A DNA stretch of 64,000 bases from Kitasatospora sp. SolWspMP-SS2h (GTDB lineage Bacteria; Actinomycetota; Actinomycetes; Streptomycetales; Streptomycetaceae). Below the pieces are notes generated by a model. The model saw only the letters and a list, made by a program, of their open reading frames with translations, was not told the origin of the DNA and ran no database searches. Location: assembly GCF_003259315.1 (NCBI RefSeq), contig NZ_QLLT01000006.1, positions 62,001 to 126,000 on the forward strand, read 5' to 3'. The position numbers and the translations under genes were made by a program. Of this stretch, positions 27,044 to 35,435 are shown piece by piece (position 1 is the first letter of the stretch; each line of letters opens with the position of its first letter).

Positions 27044-27861
27044 GACTTCTTGGCCTTGGTGGTGTGGGCGGCGACCCAGATCGCGATCGCGATCAGCGCG
27101 CCGAGACCGAAGATCCAGCCGAACAGGCCCTCGGTCACCGGACCGAGGCTGCCCAGCGCGAGACCACCGGGGTTGGGCTCGTCGTTCGTGTGGCGGACGA
27201 AGGCCACGATCTGGCGCTTCTGCTCCTCCGGCATGGTGGTGTCGGGGAAGGACGGCATGTTCTGCGGGCCGGTCTGCATGGCCTCGTAGATGTGCTTCGC
27301 GTCCACGCCCTCCAGCGACGGGGCGTACTTGCCGTTGGTCAGCGCACCGCCCTTGCCGGCGAAGTTGTGGCACTGGGCGCAGTTGGTGCGGAACAGCTCG
27401 CCGCCCTTGGCGACCTGCTCGGCGTTGGTCACCGGGTCGTCGGAGGGCTGGTACTGCTTGCTGTCCGGAGCGACCGGGCCCGGGCCCAGCGAGGCCACGT
27501 AGGCGGCCAGCTGGTCGATCTCGGCCTGGGAGTAGATGTTCTTCTTGCGCGGGACCTGGGCGCCCGGCTGCTGGGCCGGCATGCGGCCGGTGCCGACCTG
27601 GAAGTCGACCGCCGCGGAACCGACGCCGACCAGCGACGGGCCGTCAGAAGTGCCCTGGCCGTTCAGGCCGTGGCAGGAGGAGCAGCCGACGGCGAAGAGC
27701 TTCTTGCCCTCGTCGATGGCGAGCGACTGCGCCGAGCTGTCGGCCTGCGCCTTCTCGGCGGGCGCGAAAGCGGCGTACAGCCCCCCGGTGGCCGCCAGGG
27801 CGAGAAGTAGAACGACGACCGCCGCCAGTGGGTGGCGCCGTCGTGCGGAGAGCTTTTTCAC
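27040..27861 (-). CDS. qcrC: Diheme cytochrome c subunit of bc1 complex
   Basis: A 273-aa membrane-anchored cytochrome cc that replaces soluble cytochrome c, linking QcrA to CtaC. There is an N-terminal signal-anchor, two CxxCH hemes (CSSCH near residue 60 and CAQCH near residue 160) and a C-terminal helix, GWIFGLGALIAIAIWVA. The GTG start at 27861 begins MKKLSARRRH. It is the second gene of ctaE-qcrC-qcrA-qcrB. Confidence 0.96.
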   Translation of the reverse strand: MKKLSARRRHPLAAVVVLLLALAATGGLYAAFAPAEKAQADSSAQSLAIDEGKKLFAVGCSSCHGLNGQGTSDGPSLVGVGSAAVDFQVGTGRMPAQQPGAQVPRKKNIYSQAEIDQLAAYVASLGPGPVAPDSKQYQPSDDPVTNAEQVAKGGELFRTNCAQCHNFAGKGGALTNGKYAPSLEGVDAKHIYEAMQTGPQNMPSFPDTTMPEEQKRQIVAFVRHTNDEPNPGGLALGSLGPVTEGLFGWIFGLGALIAIAIWVAAHTTKAKKS

Positions 27862-27953
27862 GGAATAACCCCGGTGTCAGGATCTGGTCGGCAGCAGCCT
27901 GCCCCCGACTCCCAGGCGTCGAAGGTGACGCCGGGCCAGGGGCGGGGCGGCTG

Positions 27954-28574
27954 TTACTTGATCAGGTAGATGGTCGCGAACAGGCCGATCCACACGACGT
28001 CGACGAAGTGCCAGTAGTACGACACCACGATCGCCGCGGTTGCCTGCTCGTGGGTGAACCGCCGCGCCGCGTAGGTCCGTCCGAGGACCAGCAGGAAGGC
28101 GATCAGACCACCCGTCACGTGGAGTCCGTGGAAGCCGGTGGTCAGGTAGAACACCGTGCCGTACGGGTCCGAGGACAGCGACAGGCCGTCCTTCTTGACC
28201 AGCTCGGTGTACTCGAAGATCTGGCCGCCGATGAAGATGGCGCCCATCACGAAGGTGATCGTGAACCACGAGCGCAGCTTCTTCACGTCACCGCGCTCGG
28301 CGGCGAACACGCCGAGCTGGCAGGTGAGCGAGGAGAGCACCAGGATCGTGGTGTTGACCGAGGAGAACGGCACGTTGAGGGCATGGGCCTTCTCGTGCCA
28401 GAACTCGGCACCCTTGACCGAGCGGAGGGTGAAGTACATCGCGAACAGGGCCGCGAAGAACATCAGCTCCGAGCTCAGCCAGACAATGGTTCCGACGCTG
28501 ACCAGGTTCGGCCTGTTGACCGCTCCGTGCGCGTGTCCGGTTTCTGTTGCTGTTGCTGTCGCCACGACGGACAT
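27954..28574 (-). CDS. ctaE: Cytochrome c oxidase subunit III
   Basis: A 206-aa, five-helix subunit stabilising CtaD ([18 protein letters not shown] and the C-terminal [20 protein letters not shown]). ATG 28574 gives [17 protein letters not shown]. It heads the minus-strand respiratory operon; 92 nt without a gene separate it from qcrC. Oxidase subunits I/II/IV are in the convergent ctaCDF operon, so the supercomplex is encoded from two promoters. Confidence 0.96.
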   Translation of the reverse strand: MSVVATATATETGHAHGAVNRPNLVSVGTIVWLSSELMFFAALFAMYFTLRSVKGAEFWHEKAHALNVPFSSVNTTILVLSSLTCQLGVFAAERGDVKKLRSWFTITFVMGAIFIGGQIFEYTELVKKDGLSLSSDPYGTVFYLTTGFHGLHVTGGLIAFLLVLGRTYAARRFTHEQATAAIVVSYYWHFVDVVWIGLFATIYLIK

Positions 28575-28878
28575 TATGTCGGTCCCTTATTCCGTCTTCA
28601 CGCCGGGGGGTCTCCCTCGGAGTGTCCGGTGCGTGAGGTATGCCCGCCTCGCGCACCGCCCGTTTTCTGACGGTTGTTCGAGCGGGTGAGTGCGTTGGGC
28701 CGCCGGGGTGACCCCCGGGCGCGGCGGCTTGAGCGAGATCGCGTCGGGGTCTCCGCAGGACGGGCGCGCGGGAGTAGCATCCGTCCAAGGACGTGGCCCG
28801 GGTCACACTGGGCCGTTCGGTCGGGGCCGCCCGGCGCGGGCACACATATAAGAGGACGAGCACCAGGAAGCAGGGGCC
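28575..28878. promoter_or_regulatory. Divergent promoter region ctaE / receiver-like gene
   Basis: This gap has no credible gene. On the plus strand a TAGCAT box near 28775 and an AT-rich ACATATAAG patch near 28845 are the only promoter-like elements before the receiver gene. No clear inverted repeat was found. Confidence 0.35.
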
Positions 28879-29304
28879 ATGGCGCAGCACTCCGACGAGA
28901 CGCTCACCGTTCTCGTCTACAGCGACGACCGCAACACCCGTGAGCAGGTGGCCCTCGCCCTCGGCAGGCGGCCCGCCGCGGACGTCCCCGCCCTCGACTA
29001 CCTGGAGTGCGCCACCGCGCCCGCGGTGCTGCGCGCCCTGGAGAAGGGCGGCGTCGACCTCTGCGTCCTGGACGGCGAGGCCGCCCCGGTCGGCGGTCTC
29101 GGCCTGACCCGGCAGCTGAAGGACGAGATCTACGGCTGCCCGCCGGTCCTGGTGGTGATCGGCCGGCCGCAGGACTCCTGGCTCGCCGCCTGGAGCCGGG
29201 CCGACGCCGCGATCTCCCACCCGGTCGACCCGGTCGGCCTCGCCGACGCCGCGACCGCGCTGCTGCGGGCCCGGCTCGCCCGGCGGGCGCCCGCCGGGCG
29301 CTGA
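28879..29304 (+). CDS. Degenerate receiver-domain protein
   Basis: A 141-aa single-domain protein with a response-regulator receiver fold: acidic pair in VLVYSDDRNTRE and candidate phospho-acceptor Asp in LCVLDGEAA. The switch Thr/Ser position reads VVIGRP and the conserved Lys before Pro is replaced by His (ISHPVDP), so normal phosphorylation-driven switching is doubtful. No output domain and no kinase is adjacent. It is divergent from ctaE and 128 nt upstream of trpD. Confidence 0.75.
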   Translation: MAQHSDETLTVLVYSDDRNTREQVALALGRRPAADVPALDYLECATAPAVLRALEKGGVDLCVLDGEAAPVGGLGLTRQLKDEIYGCPPVLVVIGRPQDSWLAAWSRADAAISHPVDPVGLADAATALLRARLARRAPAGR

Positions 29305-29432
29305 CCGGGGCCGCCGCGTCTCAGCTGGAGAGAAGGGGGCGGCAACCCGGGGCGGCCGTCCCCGCTCGCTCGATAGGCTGACGTCGTTTCTTCGGGATTC
29401 CTCCGGGACGATGACGAGAGCTGGAGTCAGCC

Positions 29433-30506
29433 ATGGTGAACGCGCACTCTGCGAACGGCGGTAGCGAGCCCGCGCAGGTGGTCCGCACCTGGCCCGACCT
29501 GCTCAGCTCGCTGCTCCAGGGCGACGACCTCTCGCAGGCGGACACCGCCTGGGCGATGGACCGGATCATGAGCGGCGAGGCCAGCCCCGTCCAGGTGGGC
29601 GGCTTCCTGATCGCGATGCGCGGCAAGGGCGAGACGGTCGAGGAGATCGCCGGCCTGGTCGAGGCGATGTACGCGCACGCGGTGCCGCTGGACATCCCCG
29701 GCCCGGCGGTCGACATCGTCGGCACCGGCGGCGACCGGGCCAGGACGGTCAACATCTCCACCATGTCCGCGGTGGTCGCCGCCGCCGCCGGGGCGAAGGT
29801 GGTCAAGCACGGCAACCGGGCCTCCTCCTCGGCCTCCGGCTCCTCCGACGTGCTCGGCCGCCTCGGCATCAACCTGGAACTGCCCGCCGACCGGGTCGCG
29901 GCGGTGGCCGAGGAGGTCGGCCTGACCTTCTGCTTCGCCGCCAGGTTCCACCCCTCGATGCGGCACACCGCCCAGGCGCGCGCCGAACTGGCCGTCCCGA
30001 CGGTCTTCAACATCCTCGGCCCGCTCACCAACCCGGCCAGGGTCACCTCGCACGCCGTCGGCTGCTTCGACACCCGGCTGGCCGGCCTGATCGCCGGCGT
30101 GCTGGCCCGGCGCGGCGCGCAGGGGCTGGTCTTCCGGGGGGACGACGGGCTCGACGAGTTGACCGTCACCACCACCTCGCACGTCTGGGTGATCCGCGAC
30201 GGCGAGGTGACGGAGACCGGCTTCGACCCGCGCGACGTGGGGATCGAGCTGGTCGGGATCGAGGCCCTGCGCGGCGCCGACGCCGAGCACAACGCGGACG
30301 TCGCCCGGCGGGTCCTGAACGGCGAGCGCGGGCCGGTGCGGGACGCCGTCCTGCTCAACAGCGCCGCCGCGCTGGTCGCGCTGGAGCTGGGGGAGGCGCC
30401 GCTCACCGCGCAGATCGCGGCGGCGATGGAGCGGACCGCGGCGGCGATCGACTCGGGGGCGGCGGGGGCGCTGCTGAAGCGCTGGGCGGAGGCGACGCAG
30501 GCGTAG
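29433..30506 (+). CDS. trpD: Anthranilate phosphoribosyltransferase
   Basis: Second step of the tryptophan branch: anthranilate plus PRPP gives phosphoribosyl-anthranilate. The 357-aa protein has the PRPP-binding [14 protein letters not shown] and the substrate motif [18 protein letters not shown] 29433 gives [10 protein letters not shown]. It is monocistronic here. The matching anthranilate synthase lies 28 kb away at 58766-60703 behind an attenuator; I see no trp leader before trpD. Confidence 0.96.
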   Translation: MVNAHSANGGSEPAQVVRTWPDLLSSLLQGDDLSQADTAWAMDRIMSGEASPVQVGGFLIAMRGKGETVEEIAGLVEAMYAHAVPLDIPGPAVDIVGTGGDRARTVNISTMSAVVAAAAGAKVVKHGNRASSSASGSSDVLGRLGINLELPADRVAAVAEEVGLTFCFAARFHPSMRHTAQARAELAVPTVFNILGPLTNPARVTSHAVGCFDTRLAGLIAGVLARRGAQGLVFRGDDGLDELTVTTTSHVWVIRDGEVTETGFDPRDVGIELVGIEALRGADAEHNADVARRVLNGERGPVRDAVLLNSAAALVALELGEAPLTAQIAAAMERTAAAIDSGAAGALLKRWAEATQA

Positions 30507-30625
30507 CGGACGCCCGTCCGGGGGCCGGGGCCGCCGTCGCCCTGGCCCTTTCGGCTGCCTGGTCCCCGGCCCCTCGGCTGCCCGGCCCCCGGCCGTCCCG
30601 CGCCTTCTCGCCATGTGGACGGGTG

Positions 30626-30653
30626 TTGAGACGGGACGTGTCTCGTGTACTGT
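30626..30653 (+). promoter_or_regulatory. Putative promoter of the SAM-IV transcript
   Basis: TTGAGA (30626-30631) and TACTGT (30648-30653) are separated by 16 nt and lie just before the riboswitch. This is a reasonable vegetative promoter match; the start site is not proven. Confidence 0.5.
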
Positions 30654-30661
30654 TTTCGCCA

Positions 30662-30781
30662 GGTCATGAGTGACAGCGCGAAGCCCCAGCTGGCTGTCCG
30701 GCAACCCTCCGTCCGTGGCGGGGTGCCCTGGGTGAGGACCAGGCCGTGCGGCGACGAGCCCGCGCGGCAAGCGCGGACTTC
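30662..30781 (+). ncRNA. SAM-IV riboswitch
   Basis: The sequence from GGTCATGAGTGACAG through CCGGCAACCCTCC, GGCGGGGTGCC, GGTGAGGACCAGG and GCGCGGCAAGCGCGG matches the actinomycete SAM-IV aptamer as I know it. GGTC (30662) pairs with GACC (30737-30740) as the basal stem, and the core GGCAACC and GGTGAGGACC strands are intact. In streptomycetes this element precedes sulfur-related genes; here it controls a class V PLP enzyme. Binding of S-adenosylmethionine would repress expression. Confidence 0.9.
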
Positions 30782-30789
30782 CGGTGCAG

Positions 30790-30819
30790 CTCCTCCGGGG
30801 TCCTGGCCCCGTGGAGGAG
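30790..30819 (+). promoter_or_regulatory. Hairpin sequestering the Shine-Dalgarno, riboswitch expression platform
   Basis: CTCCTCC (30790-30796) can pair with GGAGGAG (30813-30819), the ribosome-binding site of the next gene, and the stem continues with GGGG/CCCC. The site lies 7 nt before the ATG. Ligand-bound aptamer would leave this hairpin formed, so control is probably at translation. Confidence 0.75.
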
Positions 30820-30826
30820 TGCACCC

Positions 30827-32191
30827 ATGTCTGTGACCACCGAGATCTGTGAGCCGCTGGCGGTGCTGGGCGGGGACGTCGAGGTGCCGCTGGCCTCCGG
30901 CGAGAAGGTCGGCTACGCGGCGCTGGACTACGCGGCGAGCGCTCCGGCGCTGAAGCGGGTCTGGGACGACGTCGCGGCGTACGCGCCGTACTACGGGTCG
31001 GTGCACCGGGGGGCCGGGTACCTGTCGCAGCTGTCGACCGACCTGTTCGAGCAGAGCCGGCGGACCGTCGCCGAGTTCCTGGACCTGCGGGACGGGGACC
31101 AGGTGGTGTTCACCCGGGCGACCACCGACTCGCTCAACCTGCTGGCGGGGGCGGTCCCGGCCGGGACCGAGGTGTTCGCCTTCGAGACCGAGCACCACGC
31201 CTCGTTGCTGCCGTGGCGGCGCGAGGGCCTGACGGTGCGCTACCTGCGGGCGCCGCGGTCGCACGCGGAGGCGGTGGCGGCGCTGGAGGAGGCCCTGCTG
31301 GGGGCGGCCGAGGGGCCGAAGCTGTTCTGCGTGACCGGGGCGTCGAACGTGACCGGCGAGCTGTGGCCGGTCGGGGAGCTGACCGCCGTCGCGCACCGCT
31401 ACGGTGCCCGGGTGGTGCTGGACGCGGCCCAGCTGGCACCCCACCACCGGGTCTCGGTGCGGGAGTCGGACGTCGACTGGGTCGCGTTCTCCGGGCACAA
31501 GCTGTACGCGCCGTTCGGCGCCGGGGTGCTGGCGGGCCGCTCGGACTGGCTGGACGCCGCCGAGCCGTACCTGGCCGGCGGCGGGGCGAGCCGGACGGTG
31601 GCCCGCGAGCTGGACGGCGCGGTGGCGGTGGAGTGGCACACCGGCCCGGCGCGGCACGAGGCCGGTTCGCCGAACGTGATCGGCGCGTACGCGATCGCCT
31701 CGGCCTGCCGGGCGCTGGACGAGGCCGGCTTCGAGGCGCTGGAGGCCCGGGAGCGGGCGCTGGTGGCGAAGCTGACCGAGGGCCTGGCGGCGGTCCCCGA
31801 GGTGCGGGTCCTCAGCCTGTTCGGCGAGGGCTCCGACCGGGTCGGCGTGGTGTCGTTCGTGGTGCGCGGCTGGAACAGCTCGCACTTCTCGGCCGCGCTC
31901 TCCGCCGAGTACGGCATCGGCGTCCGGGACGGGCTGTTCTGCGCGCACCCGCTGGTGCGCACCCTGCTCGGCGGTGAGGAGAGCGCCCCGAGCGAGTGCG
32001 GGGCGCCGGAGTCCTCGCTGCCCGGCGAGCGCAGCCTGAACGCGATCCGGGTCAGCTTCGGCGCCGGGACGCCCGTCGAGCACCTGGACCGGTTCCTGAC
32101 CGCGGTGCGCGAGCTGGTCAGCGACGGCGCGAAGTGGACCTACCGCAACGAGGGCGGCCGCTGCGTGGTCGACACCCAGCAGCAGCGCTGA
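30827..32191 (+). CDS. Class V aminotransferase / cysteine desulfurase-like PLP enzyme
   Basis: A 454-aa fold-type I PLP enzyme of the NifS/isopenicillin-N-epimerase group. PLP lysine in FSGHKLYAPFGAG, the His that stacks on the ring in ETEHHASLLPW, and GASNVTGELWPV are visible. The SAM-IV riboswitch upstream implies a role in sulfur amino-acid metabolism, perhaps a C-S lyase or desulfurase, but no cysteine-loop equivalent to NifS is certain. ATG 30827 has a GGAGGAG site at 7 nt. It converges on the Lrp-like gene with a 4-nt gap and a 14-nt palindrome. Confidence 0.88.
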   Translation: MSVTTEICEPLAVLGGDVEVPLASGEKVGYAALDYAASAPALKRVWDDVAAYAPYYGSVHRGAGYLSQLSTDLFEQSRRTVAEFLDLRDGDQVVFTRATTDSLNLLAGAVPAGTEVFAFETEHHASLLPWRREGLTVRYLRAPRSHAEAVAALEEALLGAAEGPKLFCVTGASNVTGELWPVGELTAVAHRYGARVVLDAAQLAPHHRVSVRESDVDWVAFSGHKLYAPFGAGVLAGRSDWLDAAEPYLAGGGASRTVARELDGAVAVEWHTGPARHEAGSPNVIGAYAIASACRALDEAGFEALEARERALVAKLTEGLAAVPEVRVLSLFGEGSDRVGVVSFVVRGWNSSHFSAALSAEYGIGVRDGLFCAHPLVRTLLGGEESAPSECGAPESSLPGERSLNAIRVSFGAGTPVEHLDRFLTAVRELVSDGAKWTYRNEGGRCVVDTQQQR

Positions 32192-32195
32192 GCGC

Positions 32196-32477
32196 TCAGC
32201 CGTCCAGGCCGAGCGAGAACGCGGCCTCCAGGTCGTGCTGGGAGTAGGTGCGGAAGGCGATGTGGGTCTCGGTGTTGGAGACGCCCGGGACCTTGTTGAG
32301 GCGGCCGGGGATCACCTCGGCCAGGTCCTCGTGGCCCCGGACCCGGACCATCGCGACCAGGTCGTAGGTGCCGGTGACGGAGTAGACCTCGCTGACGCCC
32401 TCGATCGCGGCGATCGCCTCGGCGATCTCGGGAATCCGGTCGACGTCGGTGTTGATGAGGACGATCGCGGTGATCAC
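32196..32477 (-). CDS. Stand-alone Lrp/AsnC ligand-binding (RAM) domain protein
   Basis: 93 aa that align with only the C-terminal RAM domain of Lrp regulators (VITAIVLINTDVDRIPEI, VSEVYSVTGTYDLVAMVRV). No helix-turn-helix is present. Such proteins bind small ligands or hetero-oligomerise with full-length Lrp proteins. GTG 32477 overlaps the rhomboid stop as GTGA, so it is translationally coupled to the upstream gene. Confidence 0.88.
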   Translation of the reverse strand: MITAIVLINTDVDRIPEIAEAIAAIEGVSEVYSVTGTYDLVAMVRVRGHEDLAEVIPGRLNKVPGVSNTETHIAFRTYSQHDLEAAFSLGLDG

Positions 32478-33277
32478 TGGGCGACTCCCGTTCGAGAAGG
32501 TGCGCCCAGGGTATCGCCCGCCGGACGGGCGGCCCACGCGAACAGCCAGCCCGTCACGAAGCCGATCACGTGCACCAGGTAGGCCACCCCGTCGCCGCCG
32601 GAGGTGACCGACCAGAACTGCAGCGCGAACCACAGGCCGAGCACCAGCCAGGCCGGGAAGCGCAGCGGCAGGAAGAGCAGGGCCGGCACCAGCGCGGTCA
32701 CCCGGGCCCTCGGGTACAGCCGCAGGAACGCGCCCAGCACCCCGGCGATCGCGCCGGACGCGCCGACCAGCGCCCGTACCGCGTCCGGCGTGCCCGCCTC
32801 GGCCAGCGCGTAGCCGTAGGTGGCCAGGTAGCCGATCGCCAGGTAGCCGACCAGGAAGCGGACCCGGCCCAGCCGGGCCTCCACGGCCGGGCCGAAGACG
32901 AACAGGAACAGCAGGTTCCCCACCAGGTGCAGCCAGCCCGCGTGGACGAACAGCGCGGTCAGCACCGACAGTTCGGGGATCTTGCCGGGGGTGGCCGGCA
33001 GCACGCAGCCGGGCGCCGCCGGGGGGAGCGCCGACAGCTGGGCCGCCGTCAGCGGACGGCCCCCCAGCAGCTCGGCCGGGACGGCGCCCCAGCGGTGCTC
33101 GTAGCGCTGCTCGGCGCAGGCCCGGGCGTCGCCGCTGCCGTACAGCGGGTTCGGGCCGGACGGGCCGAGCAGCATGGCCAGCGCGGCCAGGGCGATCAGC
33201 AGGTAGCTGGCGACCGGGGTGCGGGCGGCCCGCTCGGCCGCCGGCGAACCGGCCCGGGCGGGGGCGGAGAGCACCAT
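32474..33277 (-). CDS. Rhomboid family intramembrane serine protease
   Basis: A six-to-seven-helix protease. FVHAGWLHLVGNLLFLFVFG carries the conserved HxxxN region; the catalytic serine is in GASGAIAGVLGAF and the catalytic histidine in YLVHVIGFVTGW. A Cys-containing loop (ACAEQRYEHRWG) lies between helices 1 and 2. Start is ATG 33277 (MVLSAPARAG, 267 aa); ATG 33289 four codons upstream abuts GAGGA and is an alternative. It sits just upstream of the coupled RAM-domain gene. Confidence 0.9.
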   Translation of the reverse strand: MVLSAPARAGSPAAERAARTPVASYLLIALAALAMLLGPSGPNPLYGSGDARACAEQRYEHRWGAVPAELLGGRPLTAAQLSALPPAAPGCVLPATPGKIPELSVLTALFVHAGWLHLVGNLLFLFVFGPAVEARLGRVRFLVGYLAIGYLATYGYALAEAGTPDAVRALVGASGAIAGVLGAFLRLYPRARVTALVPALLFLPLRFPAWLVLGLWFALQFWSVTSGGDGVAYLVHVIGFVTGWLFAWAARPAGDTLGAPSRTGVAQ

Positions 33278-33426
33278 GCCGGTCAGCATTCCTCGGGGGC
33301 GCACCCGCGACACCGGGCGCTGCTCCGGGCGGGTGAGCGTCCGGGCTGTGGACCGGTGATCCGCCCGTCCGGCGGCAGGCAATAGGCTGGAGGCCCGGAA
33401 CCGGGACCAGCCGAGAGGGACCACTG

Positions 33427-33693
33427 ATGAGCATTGCCGCGCCGACCGCCGAGACCCGCTGGCGCTGCACCCTGTGCGGCAACCTGACCCGCTTCGACGT
33501 CACCCGTTCGTCCCGGGTGACCGACTTCCTGCACTTCGACCTCTCCGGCGAGTCCAAGGTCGAGGAGACCCAGGTGCTCGCGGAGACCATCGAGTCCGTG
33601 CGCTGCCGCTGGTGCAACGCCGTCGACCAGGTCGAGCTGGTGGCCCGTCCCGGCGCCGAGGAGTCCGCGGAGGGCGGGGCCCAGCAGGGCTGA
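33427..33693 (+). CDS. Small zinc-ribbon-like protein
   Basis: An 88-aa protein with two CxxC pairs (WRCTLCGN near the N-terminus and RCRWCNAV near residue 60), spaced as in a zinc ribbon. Between them, TRSSRVTDFLHFDLSGE is a conserved-looking core. It is preceded by GAGAGGGA and followed, after 179 nt, by the NYN gene. No function assigned; it may bind nucleic acid or protein. Confidence 0.8.
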   Translation: MSIAAPTAETRWRCTLCGNLTRFDVTRSSRVTDFLHFDLSGESKVEETQVLAETIESVRCRWCNAVDQVELVARPGAEESAEGGAQQG

Positions 33694-33872
33694 CGCCGTC
33701 CCCACCGCCCCGCGTTCCCGTCCGGCCCGGACGGGGGCGCGGGGCGCACTCGTCGGCGGGGTGCTGTCGGAGCGGCACGGTAGACGGGACAATTGGCAGC
33801 AGCGGCGGACACCAACGCCCGCCCGGCACCCGCCGGGAGGGCCCGCCAGGACCAGGATCGGAGCCGAGGACA

Positions 33873-35252
33873 GTGGCGGAGGCAGCGAACGCGCCGGCGG
33901 GCCCGGACGGGACCGCGCCCGCCCCGGCCCGGGACGACGCGGCGGAGACGGCCGGGCGCCCCCTGCCCGAGGGCGTGCGCCGGCGGGTGGTCGGCATCGC
34001 CTCGGACGCGCTCGGCGGCATCGCCCCGGGCGAGCTGCCCGCCTCGCTGCGCCCGTACGCCAAGTTCACCCCGGCCCGGCGGGCCAAGTACGCGGGGACC
34101 GCGCTGGCCGCCGCGCTGGAGTCGGACCCGGCGTTCCGGGTCCGGATAGCCGAACGGCTGCGGCTCGGCCAGCCCGACCTGGTGCAGGCCCTGGAGTCGG
34201 GCGCCGTCCCGGCCGCCGCCGACCCGATGGACGTGGCCGCCGCCGCCTACCTGGTCCGCCCGTCCGGCTGGGCCCGGCTGGTGGAGGAGGCCGGCGAGGA
34301 GGCCGAGCGGGTCGACGCCGAGGGCGCCGCCGCCGAGGCCGCCCGGCTGGCCGGGAAGCTCCAGGAGGAGCTGGCCGAGGCCCGGGCCGCGGCCCGCGGC
34401 GAGCTGGAGCGGCACCGGGCCGAGGCCGAGGGGGTGCGCCGGGAGGCGGAGTCGCTGCGCAAGAAGGTCCGCTCGCTGGAGGCGGACACCCGGCGGGCGC
34501 AGGCCGAGAACCGCCGGCTGTCCGGGGAGCTGGCCGAGGTCCGGGCCGCCGCCGCCGCCGAGCGCAGCACCGCCGAGAGCGAGGCCCGGCGGCTGCGGCA
34601 CCGGGTCACCGAGCTGGAGGCCGCGGTGGAGAGCGGGCGGCGCACCGCCCGGGAGGGCCGCAGCGTCGAGGACATGCGGCTGCGGCTGCTGCTGGACAGC
34701 GTGCTGCAGTCGGCCCAGGGCCTCCAGCGCGAGCTGGCGCTGCCGGTGACCGCGCTGCGCCCGGCCGACCTGGTGGAGGCGGTCGAGCCCGGCTCGGCCT
34801 CGCCGCACGACGTGGCCCGGCGCGGTCTGGCCGAGGACGACCCGGCGCTGCTGGACCAGCTGCTGGCCATCCCGCAGGTCCACCTGGTGGTGGACGGCTA
34901 CAACGTGACCAAGACCGGCTACCCCCAACTGCCGCTGGAGCAGCAGCGGATGCGGCTGCTGGGCGGGCTGGCGATGCTGGCCCAGCGCACCCAGGCCGAG
35001 GTGACCTGCGTGTTCGACGGTCAGGACCTGGACGTGCCGGTGATCATGGCCCCGCCGCGCGGGGTGCGGGTGCGCTTCAGCCGGACCGGGGAGACCGCGG
35101 ACGAGCTGATCCGCCGGCTGGTGCGGGCCGAGCCGCAGGGCCGTCCGGTGGTGGTGGTCTCCGCCGACCGGGAGGTCGCCGACGGGGTCCGCACGGCGGG
35201 GGCGCGGCCGGTGGCCTCGGTGCTGCTGCTGAACCGGCTGGCGCGCAGCTGA
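33873..35252 (+). CDS. NYN domain (YacP-like) putative RNase with coiled coil
   Basis: A 459-aa protein. Residues about 30-130 form a helical domain (VRRRVVGIASDALGGIAP), residues about 135-260 a long Glu/Arg/Ala coiled coil, and the C-terminus a PIN-like NYN nuclease domain with LVVDGYNVTKTGYP, VFDGQD, ETADELIRRL and VVVSADREVAD supplying the acidic metal ligands. Similar actinobacterial proteins are annotated NYN domain-containing RNA-binding proteins. GTG 33873 has a GAGGA site 2 nt upstream, tighter than usual. Confidence 0.88.
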   Translation: MAEAANAPAGPDGTAPAPARDDAAETAGRPLPEGVRRRVVGIASDALGGIAPGELPASLRPYAKFTPARRAKYAGTALAAALESDPAFRVRIAERLRLGQPDLVQALESGAVPAAADPMDVAAAAYLVRPSGWARLVEEAGEEAERVDAEGAAAEAARLAGKLQEELAEARAAARGELERHRAEAEGVRREAESLRKKVRSLEADTRRAQAENRRLSGELAEVRAAAAAERSTAESEARRLRHRVTELEAAVESGRRTAREGRSVEDMRLRLLLDSVLQSAQGLQRELALPVTALRPADLVEAVEPGSASPHDVARRGLAEDDPALLDQLLAIPQVHLVVDGYNVTKTGYPQLPLEQQRMRLLGGLAMLAQRTQAEVTCVFDGQDLDVPVIMAPPRGVRVRFSRTGETADELIRRLVRAEPQGRPVVVVSADREVADGVRTAGARPVASVLLLNRLARS

Positions 35253-35435
35253 GGGGCGGTCGGAGGCCCCCGGGCGGCCGGAGTGTGACGGTCCCGTGAA
35301 AGGGGGCGGGGGCGGGCATCCGGAAGCCCCCGGGAGTGGACGCGGGGGCCGGGACTTCACTAGGGTCTGGCGTCAAACCTATATTCCGGACCATCACTCG
35401 TCGGGGTGAGTCCAGCAGGAAGAAGGAGCTCCCCC

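Noticed and set aside
30827..32191. Dedicated cysteine desulfurase for Fe-S assembly (SufS)
   Set aside because: No suf/isc genes adjacent, no clear catalytic-cysteine loop, and SAM-IV control points to sulfur amino-acid metabolism.
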